Origin: Syntrophobacterales bacterium GWC2_56_13
Lineage (GTDB): Bacteria; Desulfobacterota; Syntrophia; Syntrophales; UBA5619
Reading direction: 5' to 3'
Length of the DNA stretch: 32,320 bases
NCBI GenBank assembly: GCA_001830835.1
Contig: MICJ01000048.1
Span: forward strand, 706-33,025
In this document: positions 1 through 7,393 of the stretch, piece by piece
How positions within the stretch are numbered: position 1 is the stretch's first letter
Layout: the number at the start of each line of letters is the position of its first letter
The notes under the pieces: model-generated
What the model was told of the DNA's origin: nothing
Database searches by the model: none
The model's input: the letters and a program-made list of their open reading frames with translations, nothing else
Made by a program: the position numbers and the translations under genes

Positions 1-2
1 CT

Positions 3-1706
3 TTCGGCCGGATCGATCCGGAAACGGCATCCCGGATCTTCATTCGCAGCGCTCTCGTCGAGGGGAATGTAAAAAAACCACTCCCCTTCCTCCTCCGCAA
101 CCAGGCGCTGATCGAAAAGATCGCCGCCCTGGAGGAGAAGATCCGCCGCCGCGACATCCTCGTCGATGAGGAGGCGAGGGCGCGCTTCTACGAAAAGCGC
201 CTCTCCGGCATATGCGACATCCGGACGCTGCAGCGCCTGATCCGCGACCGGGGCAACGACGCTTTTCTCCGGATGCGCGAAGAGGACCTGCTTGTTAAAA
301 CCCCGGATGCGGAAGAGATCGCCCTCTTTCCCGAAGCCGTTTCCGCCGGCGGCTGGCGGCTGGACTGCGTTTACCGCTTTTCTCCGGGAAAACCGGAGGA
401 CGGCGTTACCCTTAAGATCCCCGTCCACGCAGTCCCCTCCCTCCCTGCCTCATCTCTGGATTGGGCGGTGCCCGGCCTTCTTAAGGAAAAAGTGATCGCC
501 CTCCTCCGGGGGCTTCCCAAGGAATACCGGAAAAGGCTCCAGCCGCTCGTCCAGACCTGCGATCTCATCCTGAGGGAGATGGAGCAGGGAGACCCTCTGC
601 CCACCGCCCTCGGGCGCTTCATTTACAAGAAATTCGGAGTCGATATTCCCGCCGACCGCTGGCCCCTGGAGGAGCTGGAAGAGCATCTGAAGCTCCGTTT
701 TGCCGTTGTGGACGGGAAGGACCGTGAACTGGCCGCGGGAAGGGACATCTCGATCCTGCAACAGGGTTTTGTCGATAAGGAGGAATCACAGGCCTTTGCG
801 AAGGCCCGCCGGAGATGGGAGAAGTCCGGCCTGACCGTGTGGGACTTCGGTGATTTGCCGGAAAGTATTCCCCTTTCCGGCGGGGGCATTCACGACTGGG
901 TTGCCTATCCGGCCCTGGAGGCGGCGGAGGGCGGCATCCGCATCCGTCTTTTCCGTACCGCCTCCGAAGCGCGCCGCGTCCACCCCTTGGGAGTGCGGTC
1001 GCTCTTCACCCTGTGCTTTCGCGAAGAACTGCGCTACCTTCGCAAGAGTCTCGCCCCTTCCGGCGATCTGAAGCTCTGGGCGGCCGCCTTCGGAGGCGCC
1101 AAGGCCCTGGAGAGCGCACTCTACGAAAAGGTTGTGCATGACCTGCTGGAGGCGGATATCCGCACCGAGGCGGCCTTCAACAGCCATGCCGAAAGAATCC
1201 GCCCGCAGCTCCTCCCCCGCGGTCAGGAGGTGGTGCAAAAGATCGGACCGCTTATCAAGATCCTTTATGATGTTTCAACCCTGCTCAGGACACTCGAAAC
1301 CTCCAGTTACGGGAACGTGCCGGTCCTCGCTTTTCTCGCCGATCTCCGTGATGAGCTCTCCCGGCTCTTCCCGACCGATTTCCTCATCCGTTACGACGAT
1401 GAACGTCTCAGCCATATCGGCCGGTATCTCCGCGCCCTGGCCATCAGGGCGGAAAGGGGCGCCGTCCATCTGGAAAAAGCCCTCGTCCGGGGAGAGGAGA
1501 TCCATGAGTTTGTCAAGCGGCATCTGGATCTGGTTGGGAACTTGCCCCCCTTCGCCTCGGGGGAGAAGTGTCAGGCGATCGATGATCTAAGATGGATGAT
1601 CGAGGAGTACAAGGTCTCCCTCTTTGCGCAGGAGCTCAAGACGGCCTTTCCTGTTTCCCGGAAGCGCCTCGATGCGAGACTAAGGGAGATCGAGAGGATG
1701 CTGTAA
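3..1706 (+). CDS. hrpA: ATP-dependent RNA helicase HrpA, C-terminal part (5' end outside window)
   Basis: The open frame runs in from the left edge without a start codon. The visible 567 residues open with FGRIDPE followed by an IFIRSALVEG block, which is the start of the C-terminal DUF3418 region of the DEAH-box helicase HrpA. The helicase motor (Walker A, DEAH, helicase C) must lie upstream, outside the window, since HrpA is usually about 1,300 residues. HrpA is a cytoplasmic RNA helicase implicated in mRNA processing and rescue of stalled ribosomes. An internal ATG at 273 could be mistaken for a start, but the HrpA-like reading continues upstream of it. The gene ends at TAA 1704-1706 and is convergent with the MBL-fold gene. 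The family call rests on recognisable conserved blocks. Confidence 0.88.
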   Translation, partial: FGRIDPETASRIFIRSALVEGNVKKPLPFLLRNQALIEKIAALEEKIRRRDILVDEEARARFYEKRLSGICDIRTLQRLIRDRGNDAFLRMREEDLLVKTPDAEEIALFPEAVSAGGWRLDCVYRFSPGKPEDGVTLKIPVHAVPSLPASSLDWAVPGLLKEKVIALLRGLPKEYRKRLQPLVQTCDLILREMEQGDPLPTALGRFIYKKFGVDIPADRWPLEELEEHLKLRFAVVDGKDRELAAGRDISILQQGFVDKEESQAFAKARRRWEKSGLTVWDFGDLPESIPLSGGGIHDWVAYPALEAAEGGIRIRLFRTASEARRVHPLGVRSLFTLCFREELRYLRKSLAPSGDLKLWAAAFGGAKALESALYEKVVHDLLEADIRTEAAFNSHAERIRPQLLPRGQEVVQKIGPLIKILYDVSTLLRTLETSSYGNVPVLAFLADLRDELSRLFPTDFLIRYDDERLSHIGRYLRALAIRAERGAVHLEKALVRGEEIHEFVKRHLDLVGNLPPFASGEKCQAIDDLRWMIEEYKVSLFAQELKTAFPVSRKRLDARLREIERML

Positions 1707-1709
1707 GTA

Positions 1710-1766
1710 CGGTCTCCGGTGGCGTTCTCCGTTAAAAAAAACCCGATTCCTCCAAAAAGGAGACCG
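1710..1766. terminator. Possible terminator region between convergent hrpA and MBL genes
   Basis: A perfect 8-bp inverted repeat, CGGTCTCC (1710-1717) and GGAGACCG (1759-1766), encloses a run of eight A on the + strand, which is T8 on the minus strand. A smaller CTCC-aaaaa-GGAG hairpin sits inside its right arm. The position between two converging genes suits a terminator. The 41-nt loop and the distance between stem and T-run are not canonical, so this is weak. The remainder of the 194-bp spacer shows nothing else I can interpret. Confidence 0.3.
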
Positions 1767-1900
1767 ACATAACCCGCCTCACCCACCTTCCGGATCACCA
1801 CTTACCGATATAGTCGGGGGAACACTGCACCGGACCAAAGACCTGTAAAGCACCATTTGACATCATTCCCCAGTTTCATTGAAATCTTTTCTCAGAATCA

Positions 1901-2593
1901 TCAGGCGTTCCGGCGCAGATACCTTTGGATGTATTGTTCCGCGCGGGAGTGAGGCTGAAAGATCCCGAAATGACCCTCGCAGAGGATATCCGCTTTCAGA
2001 GCCAGCAGCTTTTCCATGGATTTTCGCCACTGGCTGATGTCGGAGGAGAACGCCGGCACGAAGGGACCGTGGATGTCCTGGCCGAAGAGGATGCGCTGAT
2101 CGTCACGGTCCAGATATGCGACGATCGATCCGGGCGTATGACCGGGGGTATGGAGGCAGTGGAGGGTTTCCTCGCCGAAACGGAGGATCTCTTCCTCGCC
2201 AATCAGACGCCGGTCAACGGGCGTCGGGGGGAAATCCATACCATACCAGCTTGCCGCTGTCCTGACGGGATCGCCCATTTCAACCGCCTCCGCATCGAGA
2301 TCGTGGATCAGGATTTTGCAGCCGAATCGCTCTCGGAGCTCGGGCGCCGCGCCGATATGATCGATGTGGTTGTGCGTCAGGATCAGGGTGGAGAGGTTCC
2401 GCGGATCGAGACCGGCATTCTCGATGTTCTGGAGGATGGTCTTCAGGCTCCGGCCCGCTCCGCAGTCGATCATGACAAGCTCCCCGTTAAACTGGATAAC
2501 AAAAGATGTGGCGTCCTCAGCGTGAGAAATTTCCGGTCCGCTAACCAGGAAGACGCCCCTGGCGATGATCTCAGCCGATCCTATCTTCTTCAT
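1901..2593 (-). CDS. MBL-fold metallo-hydrolase
   Basis: This 230-residue protein has the metallo-beta-lactamase fold signature T-H-N-H-I-D-H at residues 73-79, which binds the first metal. Downstream metal-ligand candidates are HTPGHTPGS near residue 150 and CEGHFG near the C-terminus. No signal peptide or membrane segment is visible, so it is probably cytoplasmic. The family includes glyoxalase II, persulfide dioxygenase-like and quorum-lactone hydrolases, and the sequence alone does not settle the substrate. The start ATG overlaps the pyrD stop by 4 nt (ATGA) and the purine-rich end of pyrD lies just before it, so it is translationally coupled as the last gene of the EIIA-rimI-pyrK-pyrD unit. 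A link to pyrimidine metabolism is possible but not shown. Confidence 0.85.
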   Translation of the reverse strand: MKKIGSAEIIARGVFLVSGPEISHAEDATSFVIQFNGELVMIDCGAGRSLKTILQNIENAGLDPRNLSTLILTHNHIDHIGAAPELRERFGCKILIHDLDAEAVEMGDPVRTAASWYGMDFPPTPVDRRLIGEEEILRFGEETLHCLHTPGHTPGSIVAYLDRDDQRILFGQDIHGPFVPAFSSDISQWRKSMEKLLALKADILCEGHFGIFQPHSRAEQYIQRYLRRNA

Positions 2594-3552
2594 CCCTCCC
2601 CCGCCTGATTTGTGTTCAACGATCCGATCAGTTCCGTGATGTCTCCGATCCCGTGGCGGATCATATAATTGACTATGCCGTCGAGGATCTCCATCGTCGC
2701 AGCAGGGCGGATAAAATTGGCCGTTCCGATCTGGACGGCACTTGCCCCTGTGATGAGAAATTCGAGGGCGTCGGCGGCGCTCATGATGCCGCCGATCCCG
2801 ACGACCGGGATCTTCACCGCGTTTGCGACCTGCCAGACCATCCGGAGGGCGATCGGCCGGATGGCCGGTCCGGAGAGGCCGCCGGTGATATTGGCGAGAT
2901 GGGGCCGCCGCAGTTCGATGTCCACCGACATCCCTGTGAGCGTGTTGATCAGGGAGACGGCATCGGCGCCTGCCGCTTCCACCGCCAGGGCGACTTCGGT
3001 GATATCGGTTACGTTCGGCGTCAGCTTGACGAGCAAAGGAAGATCGGTTTCGCCCCGGACCTTTTCCGTGACCTCGGCGGCGGCATCGGGACGGGCGCCG
3101 AAGGCGAGCCCCCCTTTATTGACGTTCGGACAGGAGATATTGATCTCGATACCGTGGATCCCTTTGGCCCCGCTCAGGATCTCAGCTACCCGTTGATACT
3201 CTTCAACGGTCTCCCCGAAGATGTTGGCGATCACCGCGACGTTATACTGCCTGAGAAAGGGCAGTTTCTCCGCGATGAAGGCCCGGGCGCCGACGTTCTG
3301 GAGTCCGACGGCATTGAGCATCCCGGAGGGGGTTTCCATGATCCGCGGGGGCGGGTTCCCGGACCGCGGTTCAAGGGAAAGCCCTTTGACGATCACTGCC
3401 CCCAGGCGGTTCAGAGCGACGAAGGGGGCAAACTCCTCGCCGTACCCGAATGTGCCCGAAGCCGTCATGAGGGGGTTCTTTAACTCAAGACCGCCGATTG
3501 CGACCGCCAGGCAGGGGCTATTGTGAGATTCCTGTTTGTTTTTTGGACCCAT
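2590..3552 (-). CDS. pyrD: Dihydroorotate dehydrogenase B, catalytic subunit (class 1B)
   Basis: This FMN-dependent enzyme oxidises dihydroorotate to orotate in de novo pyrimidine synthesis, passing electrons to PyrK. With the start at 3552 the protein has 320 residues. Visible blocks are MTASGTFGYG (29-38), NPPP (66-69), NISCPN (137-142, where Cys141 is the expected class 1 catalytic base), VKLTPN (175-180), the glycine-rich VVGIGGI block (250-256), and GASAVQIGTA near 269-278 for the FMN phosphate. The frame extends to 3606, but the 3552 ATG has a GAGGAG ribosome site 5 nt upstream and avoids overlapping pyrK, whose stop lies 10 nt upstream. The neighbouring pyrK identifies this as the two-subunit NAD-linked type. 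Confidence 0.94.
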   Translation of the reverse strand: MGPKNKQESHNSPCLAVAIGGLELKNPLMTASGTFGYGEEFAPFVALNRLGAVIVKGLSLEPRSGNPPPRIMETPSGMLNAVGLQNVGARAFIAEKLPFLRQYNVAVIANIFGETVEEYQRVAEILSGAKGIHGIEINISCPNVNKGGLAFGARPDAAAEVTEKVRGETDLPLLVKLTPNVTDITEVALAVEAAGADAVSLINTLTGMSVDIELRRPHLANITGGLSGPAIRPIALRMVWQVANAVKIPVVGIGGIMSAADALEFLITGASAVQIGTANFIRPAATMEILDGIVNYMIRHGIGDITELIGSLNTNQAGEG

Positions 3553-3562
3553 TTTCGCTCCT

Positions 3563-4402
3563 CTATGGGCCGGCGGGAGAGGTAAAAACGATATCCCGCA
3601 GATCAAACACCGGACCGTCCTTGCAGACTCGCCGATAATCGGTCTTTCCTTCTCCGGTGCGGACCGCTACTGCGCATCCCAGGCAGGCGCCGAGACCGCA
3701 TGCCATCCGCTCTTCGAGTGAGACCTGACATGGGATGGGCGCGTCCTGAAGCAAATTTCCCATCGCCCGGACCATCGGTTTCGGACCGCAGGCATAGATG
3801 ACCGTATCCCCGGCGTCAAACCCTCCGATATCGTGTTTCAGTAATCCGGTCACGGGGCCGTGATACCCCCGGCTTCCATCATCCGTACAGATTTTGAGGT
3901 CGCAGGATCCGCACAACCGCTCCAGACCGGTCAGGAGTTCCGCGGTTCGGGCCCCCAGATAGAAGATCGTCTCGATTATCCCTTTGCCGTGCGCCGGCAG
4001 GAGTCCTTTATGGAGGAGGAAAATCAGAGGGGCTACGCCGACGCCGCCCGCGACGAGGAGGACCCTCTTTACGCCGGTCGGGACTGAAAAACCCTTCCCT
4101 AAGGGACCGAAAAAGCAGAGCTCTTCCCCCGGCATCATCCGGGAAAAGAGCGAAGTGCCCCGCCCGGCAACCCGGTACAGCAGGTCCATTACAGCGTGAT
4201 CCTGTTGCCGCTGAAATCCGTAGACACTGAGGGGCCGGGCTAAAAGGGGCCCGTCGCATTCGTCGTTCCGGATCATGACGAACTGACCAGGAAACGGTGT
4301 TGCAAAGGAAAGGGGGAGACGGACGGTCATCAGGAAATGGGCGGGGGCAACCCTTCGGTTATCGATAATCTGTGCCGTCAGCAGGGATTCTTTTTCAGAC
4401 AT
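3563..4402 (-). CDS. pyrK: Dihydroorotate dehydrogenase B, electron-transfer subunit
   Basis: PyrK carries FAD and a 2Fe-2S cluster and links the PyrD flavin to NAD. With the start at ATG 4402 it has 279 residues. The FAD-binding RPLSVYG motif is at 56-62, the NAD-binding LLVAGGVGVAP at 115-125, and CGPKPM at 205-210. The C-terminal cluster ligands are C235, C240, C243 and C260 (CGLGAC-x2-C-x16-C), a complete set. The ATG overlaps the rimI stop by 8 nt. A GTG at 4414 would add four residues, but a GAAG sequence abuts it with no spacing, so I prefer the ATG. Order and spacing (rimI, pyrK, pyrD) indicate one transcript. Confidence 0.94.
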   Translation of the reverse strand: MSEKESLLTAQIIDNRRVAPAHFLMTVRLPLSFATPFPGQFVMIRNDECDGPLLARPLSVYGFQRQQDHAVMDLLYRVAGRGTSLFSRMMPGEELCFFGPLGKGFSVPTGVKRVLLVAGGVGVAPLIFLLHKGLLPAHGKGIIETIFYLGARTAELLTGLERLCGSCDLKICTDDGSRGYHGPVTGLLKHDIGGFDAGDTVIYACGPKPMVRAMGNLLQDAPIPCQVSLEERMACGLGACLGCAVAVRTGEGKTDYRRVCKDGPVFDLRDIVFTSPAGP

Positions 4403-4913
4403 CGCCGCCACCACTCTTCACGACGGTTGCGTCCGCCGCCAAAGGGATCATCTGCAGATCCGCACACATGATCAGGGCGTCCTCGTGTGTATCCGAGTAG
4501 TATCCCGGCCGAACGCCCTTTACGGAAAAACCGAATTTTTCGTACATCCTCTGCGCCGGGAGATTGGAGCGACGGACCTCAAGGGTCACCCGGCGCGCGT
4601 CTTCCCGGCGTGATCGCCGCAGCGCCTCTTCCAGCATTCTCGTAGCGATGCCGTTTCTCCTCAGCTCAGGACGGACAGCGATGTTGTGGATGTGGATCTC
4701 GTCTTCCACGCTCCAGTAAACGAGATAAGCCGCCACCAATCTCTTTTGCAAATGATAAGACCTGCCGACAAGCATCCTGGAGATGGGACAGGTCATCTCG
4801 TTGAGAAAAATATTTTCGGACCAGGGAGTCAAGAAGGAATCCCTTTCAATGGCGACGATTTCTCGCAGATCCCCCTCTTCGTACTCCCCTATTTCAAGTT
4901 TGATCTCTTCCAT
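4395..4913 (-). CDS. rimI: Ribosomal protein alanine N-acetyltransferase (GNAT family)
   Basis: This 172-residue GNAT enzyme is expected to acetylate the N-terminal alanine of ribosomal protein S18 using acetyl-CoA. The acetyl-CoA pyrophosphate loop is visible as RRNGIA around residues 90-95. It is followed by the RimI block LEVRRSN-x-PAQRMYEKFGF and the C-terminal GVRPGYY...EDALIM motif, all strongly characteristic. RimI normally has about 150 residues, so this one has a slightly longer C-terminal tail. No clear Shine-Dalgarno precedes ATG 4913, but no better start is available. It lies 30 nt after the EIIA gene and overlaps pyrK, so it is in the same operon by spacing. Confidence 0.87.
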   Translation of the reverse strand: MEEIKLEIGEYEEGDLREIVAIERDSFLTPWSENIFLNEMTCPISRMLVGRSYHLQKRLVAAYLVYWSVEDEIHIHNIAVRPELRRNGIATRMLEEALRRSRREDARRVTLEVRRSNLPAQRMYEKFGFSVKGVRPGYYSDTHEDALIMCADLQMIPLAADATVVKSGGGDV

Positions 4914-4943
4914 GATTCAGAGGCTATCGAAGCTTGTAACGGT

Positions 4944-5354
4944 CTATCCGACGACTTTCTTGCTTAGAATCTCGCTGGCGAGGGAAATGTTCTTGATTCC
5001 GTAGTCCTTGATGTAGTGGGCAAACTCTTTCAGGGACATGTCTTCCCGGATGTCGGGCAGTTTCAAAAGCATGGGGAGATTCACGCCGGTGATCACTTCC
5101 ACTTTCCCCTCCTTCAGAAAGGAGAGGGAGATGTTCGATGGCGTTCCGCCGAAGAGGTCGGTCAGAATCAACACGCCCTGCCCGCGATCCAGCTTCTTGA
5201 TCGCGGTGCTGATCTCCTTCTGCAACTCTTCAACCCCCTTGGTCTGATCGACGGCGACATGAATAATCCCCTTCAGACTGCCCCGGATCAGCTCCGCAGC
5301 CTTGATCAATTCGCTTCCCAAATTGCCGTGGGTTGTGATCAGCACGCCTATCAT
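4944..5354 (-). CDS. PTS EIIA component, mannose (EIIA-Man) family
   Basis: This 136-residue cytoplasmic protein begins with MIGVLITTHGNLG, placing His9 as the expected phosphorylated residue of EIIA-Man. The conserved TDLFGGTPSN block around residue 65 and the VITGVNLPMLLKL segment confirm the family. No EIIB, EIIC or EIID permease genes are adjacent, so it may act in a regulatory phosphorelay with HPr and EI rather than in sugar uptake, as seen for orphan EIIA-Man proteins in other Desulfobacterota. That role is inference from context. The start has a GAGGAG site 8 nt upstream. It is the first gene of the unit that continues into rimI, pyrK, pyrD and the MBL hydrolase. Confidence 0.88.
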   Translation of the reverse strand: MIGVLITTHGNLGSELIKAAELIRGSLKGIIHVAVDQTKGVEELQKEISTAIKKLDRGQGVLILTDLFGGTPSNISLSFLKEGKVEVITGVNLPMLLKLPDIREDMSLKEFAHYIKDYGIKNISLASEILSKKVVG

Positions 5355-5389
5355 GACATTTCTCCTCTGTGGTCCGATGCGTTGGGGGT

Positions 5390-5418
5390 AAGCTAATTGA
5401 TTAGGTTTTAATTGTCAA
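5390..5418 (-). promoter_or_regulatory. Candidate sigma-70 promoter for the EIIA-rimI-pyrK-pyrD-MBL unit
   Basis: On the minus strand a perfect -35 TTGACA (5418-5413) overlaps the last codons of recD. A 17-nt spacer is followed by TAGCTT (5395-5390), a weak -10. It sits about 35-60 nt ahead of the EIIA start. The -35 and spacing are good and the -10 is poor, so this is suggestive only. Confidence 0.4.
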
Positions 5419-7387
5419 GGTGAATCGGCCCGGCGAATTGCGGCACGGGTCCGCTTTGCCGAGGCCAGAGGGCGTCGCGCAGACCGGAGGATCGTTCGCT
5501 GCGCCTCGCGACAGCCCGGCTGAAGAGCTCCTCGTCTCCCCAGATCTCAACCCGCTTCCTGGCGCGGGTGATGGCGGTATAGATCAGCTCGCCCGTCAAG
5601 ACGGGGGCGTCGCGGTCGGGCAAAAGCAACAGGACCGCTTCGAATTCCGATCCCTGACTCTTATGGACCGTCAGGGCATAGACGGTTTCGTGTTCGGGAA
5701 GACGGACCGGCGCGAAACGGCGAATGCCGCCCCCGTTGGCGCGAAAAAATGCACCCAATTCTCCGCGCCGCTCAGGATCGGGCAGGATGAGGCCGATATC
5801 GCCGTTAAAGAGCCTCAGGTCATAATCGTTTTTCGTGATCATCACCGGGCGGCCGGCGTACCAGGGGCCGTCTGCGCGGATGAGACCCGCTTCGCGGAGG
5901 ATGCGTTCGCAAAGGACGTTGATTTCCCTAGCCCCGTAGGGACCCTGCCGAAGGGCGCAGAGGATCCGGAAGCGGTCGAACAGATTGAGTAATTTCATAT
6001 AATCACTTGAACAATCAACATGATCAAGAGATATCCTGAAGTGATTGGTTATTATTTCCTTCAGATGAAGCGACAGTGCGTGGGGGGCGGGGACCCTCAT
6101 CCATCGGCACTCCCCTCCGGTTTCCTCCTTCAGAATCTCCAGGGCGGCGTTTCCCTCTCCCCGGTTTACGCAGAGACTGAGGCGGTGGATGCCGCTCTCC
6201 TCTGCGAAACGATAATTTGTTTGCAGTTCGATCAGGCAGTCACTGAGCGCTCCTGTTTCTTCCGGCGCCGGCGATATGAGCGGCTTATCCCCGGTGAATG
6301 TAGAGATGAAATTCGCAAAATCAGACGAGAAACCGTTTAAGGGCTTCCCGCCGCCGATGTCGCTTAGAACCGCACCTGCCTCCACGGAGGCCAACTGATT
6401 TCGATCCCCGACGAGAATCAGCCGGGCCTTCTCCGGCAGCGCCAGAACGAGCTTGGCCAGGAGCGGCAGATCAACCATGGAGGCCTCGTCGACCACGACC
6501 ACGTCCATGGAGAGGGTATTGCCGCTATGATGTTTAAAATAAGGCGAATTGCGAAGACTGCCCAGGAGCCGGTGGATCGTCAGCGCCCTCTCCGGCATCG
6601 CATCGCGGATCTGCCGGTCCGGACACCACTCATCTCTCGTCTTGGCTATGACCTCCTGAAGTCTCGCGGCGGCCTTCCCGGTAGGCGCAGTCAGGGCGAT
6701 CCGGAGCCGCCTCCCTCTGAACTGCTCCAGAAGCAGAATGATCGCCTTGGCAACGGTGGCCGTTTTGCCCGTTCCGGGAGAGCCGCTGATGACCGTCAAC
6801 TCCCGGACAACCGCCGCAAGTGCTGCAATCTTCTGCCAGTCCGGCCCCCTCTTTTCTTTTCCGCCCGCCTTGCCGGCTATGACCGGGAAAAGACGATTCA
6901 GCCCCTCCCAGAGAACTTTCGGATCGATCCCCCCCTGCCGGAGGCGCTTGTGCCACGATGATGTCGCAGCGGCCTTCCCGATGAGAAAGCGGGCTAGCTC
7001 CGCCTCATACTCCCAGTAACGGTATAGATAGAGGCGTGATTGCCCGTCGAGGATCAACGGCCGGTAATCGCCGGGTTTCCCGACCACCGGACTGGTTTCC
7101 AGCATCCGCCGCCAGGCCGGCAGTTCCGGACATTGCCGAACAGGCAGACCCGAGCCGCCCGGCAGCGGTTTCCCGGCGACATCGGACAGATTCAGACAGA
7201 TGTTCCCCTCCCCCACGCTCCTGCTGACGAGCGCCGCCGCGACGAAGAGCCATGGCGCCGATGCCCCGCCCAGCCTCTCGAGAAATCGACCGAAATGGAT
7301 GTCTATTGCCTCCAGGAAGTCCGGAATATGCAGATCCTTGCTGAAATCATCCGCCACGCCGGTGATCCGCTCCTCGCTTGCGTTCAT
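5408..7387 (-). CDS. recD: Exodeoxyribonuclease V alpha subunit (RecD helicase)
   Basis: RecD is the 5'-3' helicase of RecBCD, which processes double-strand breaks and degrades foreign linear DNA. The 659-residue protein has Walker A GSPGTGKT at 202-209, Walker B VVVVDEAS followed by GDRNQLASVEAG, and the C-terminal superfamily 1 motifs ALTVHKSQGSEF and YTAITRARKRVEIWG. The N-terminal 190 residues match the expected RecB-interaction region by position. Its length is close to that of E. coli RecD (608). The start ATG lies 6 nt after the recB stop, with an AAGAAAGG sequence directly ahead. As last gene of recC-recB-recD it completes the nuclease complex. Confidence 0.95.
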   Translation of the reverse strand: MNASEERITGVADDFSKDLHIPDFLEAIDIHFGRFLERLGGASAPWLFVAAALVSRSVGEGNICLNLSDVAGKPLPGGSGLPVRQCPELPAWRRMLETSPVVGKPGDYRPLILDGQSRLYLYRYWEYEAELARFLIGKAAATSSWHKRLRQGGIDPKVLWEGLNRLFPVIAGKAGGKEKRGPDWQKIAALAAVVRELTVISGSPGTGKTATVAKAIILLLEQFRGRRLRIALTAPTGKAAARLQEVIAKTRDEWCPDRQIRDAMPERALTIHRLLGSLRNSPYFKHHSGNTLSMDVVVVDEASMVDLPLLAKLVLALPEKARLILVGDRNQLASVEAGAVLSDIGGGKPLNGFSSDFANFISTFTGDKPLISPAPEETGALSDCLIELQTNYRFAEESGIHRLSLCVNRGEGNAALEILKEETGGECRWMRVPAPHALSLHLKEIITNHFRISLDHVDCSSDYMKLLNLFDRFRILCALRQGPYGAREINVLCERILREAGLIRADGPWYAGRPVMITKNDYDLRLFNGDIGLILPDPERRGELGAFFRANGGGIRRFAPVRLPEHETVYALTVHKSQGSEFEAVLLLLPDRDAPVLTGELIYTAITRARKRVEIWGDEELFSRAVARRSERSSGLRDALWPRQSGPVPQFAGPIHLDN

Positions 7388-7393
7388 CCTTTC

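Noticed and set aside
2653-3483. Plus-strand frame of 276 codons opposite pyrD
   Set aside because: Antisense to a clearly functional pyrD. The composition (rich in D, G, R) is typical of a mirrored frame.
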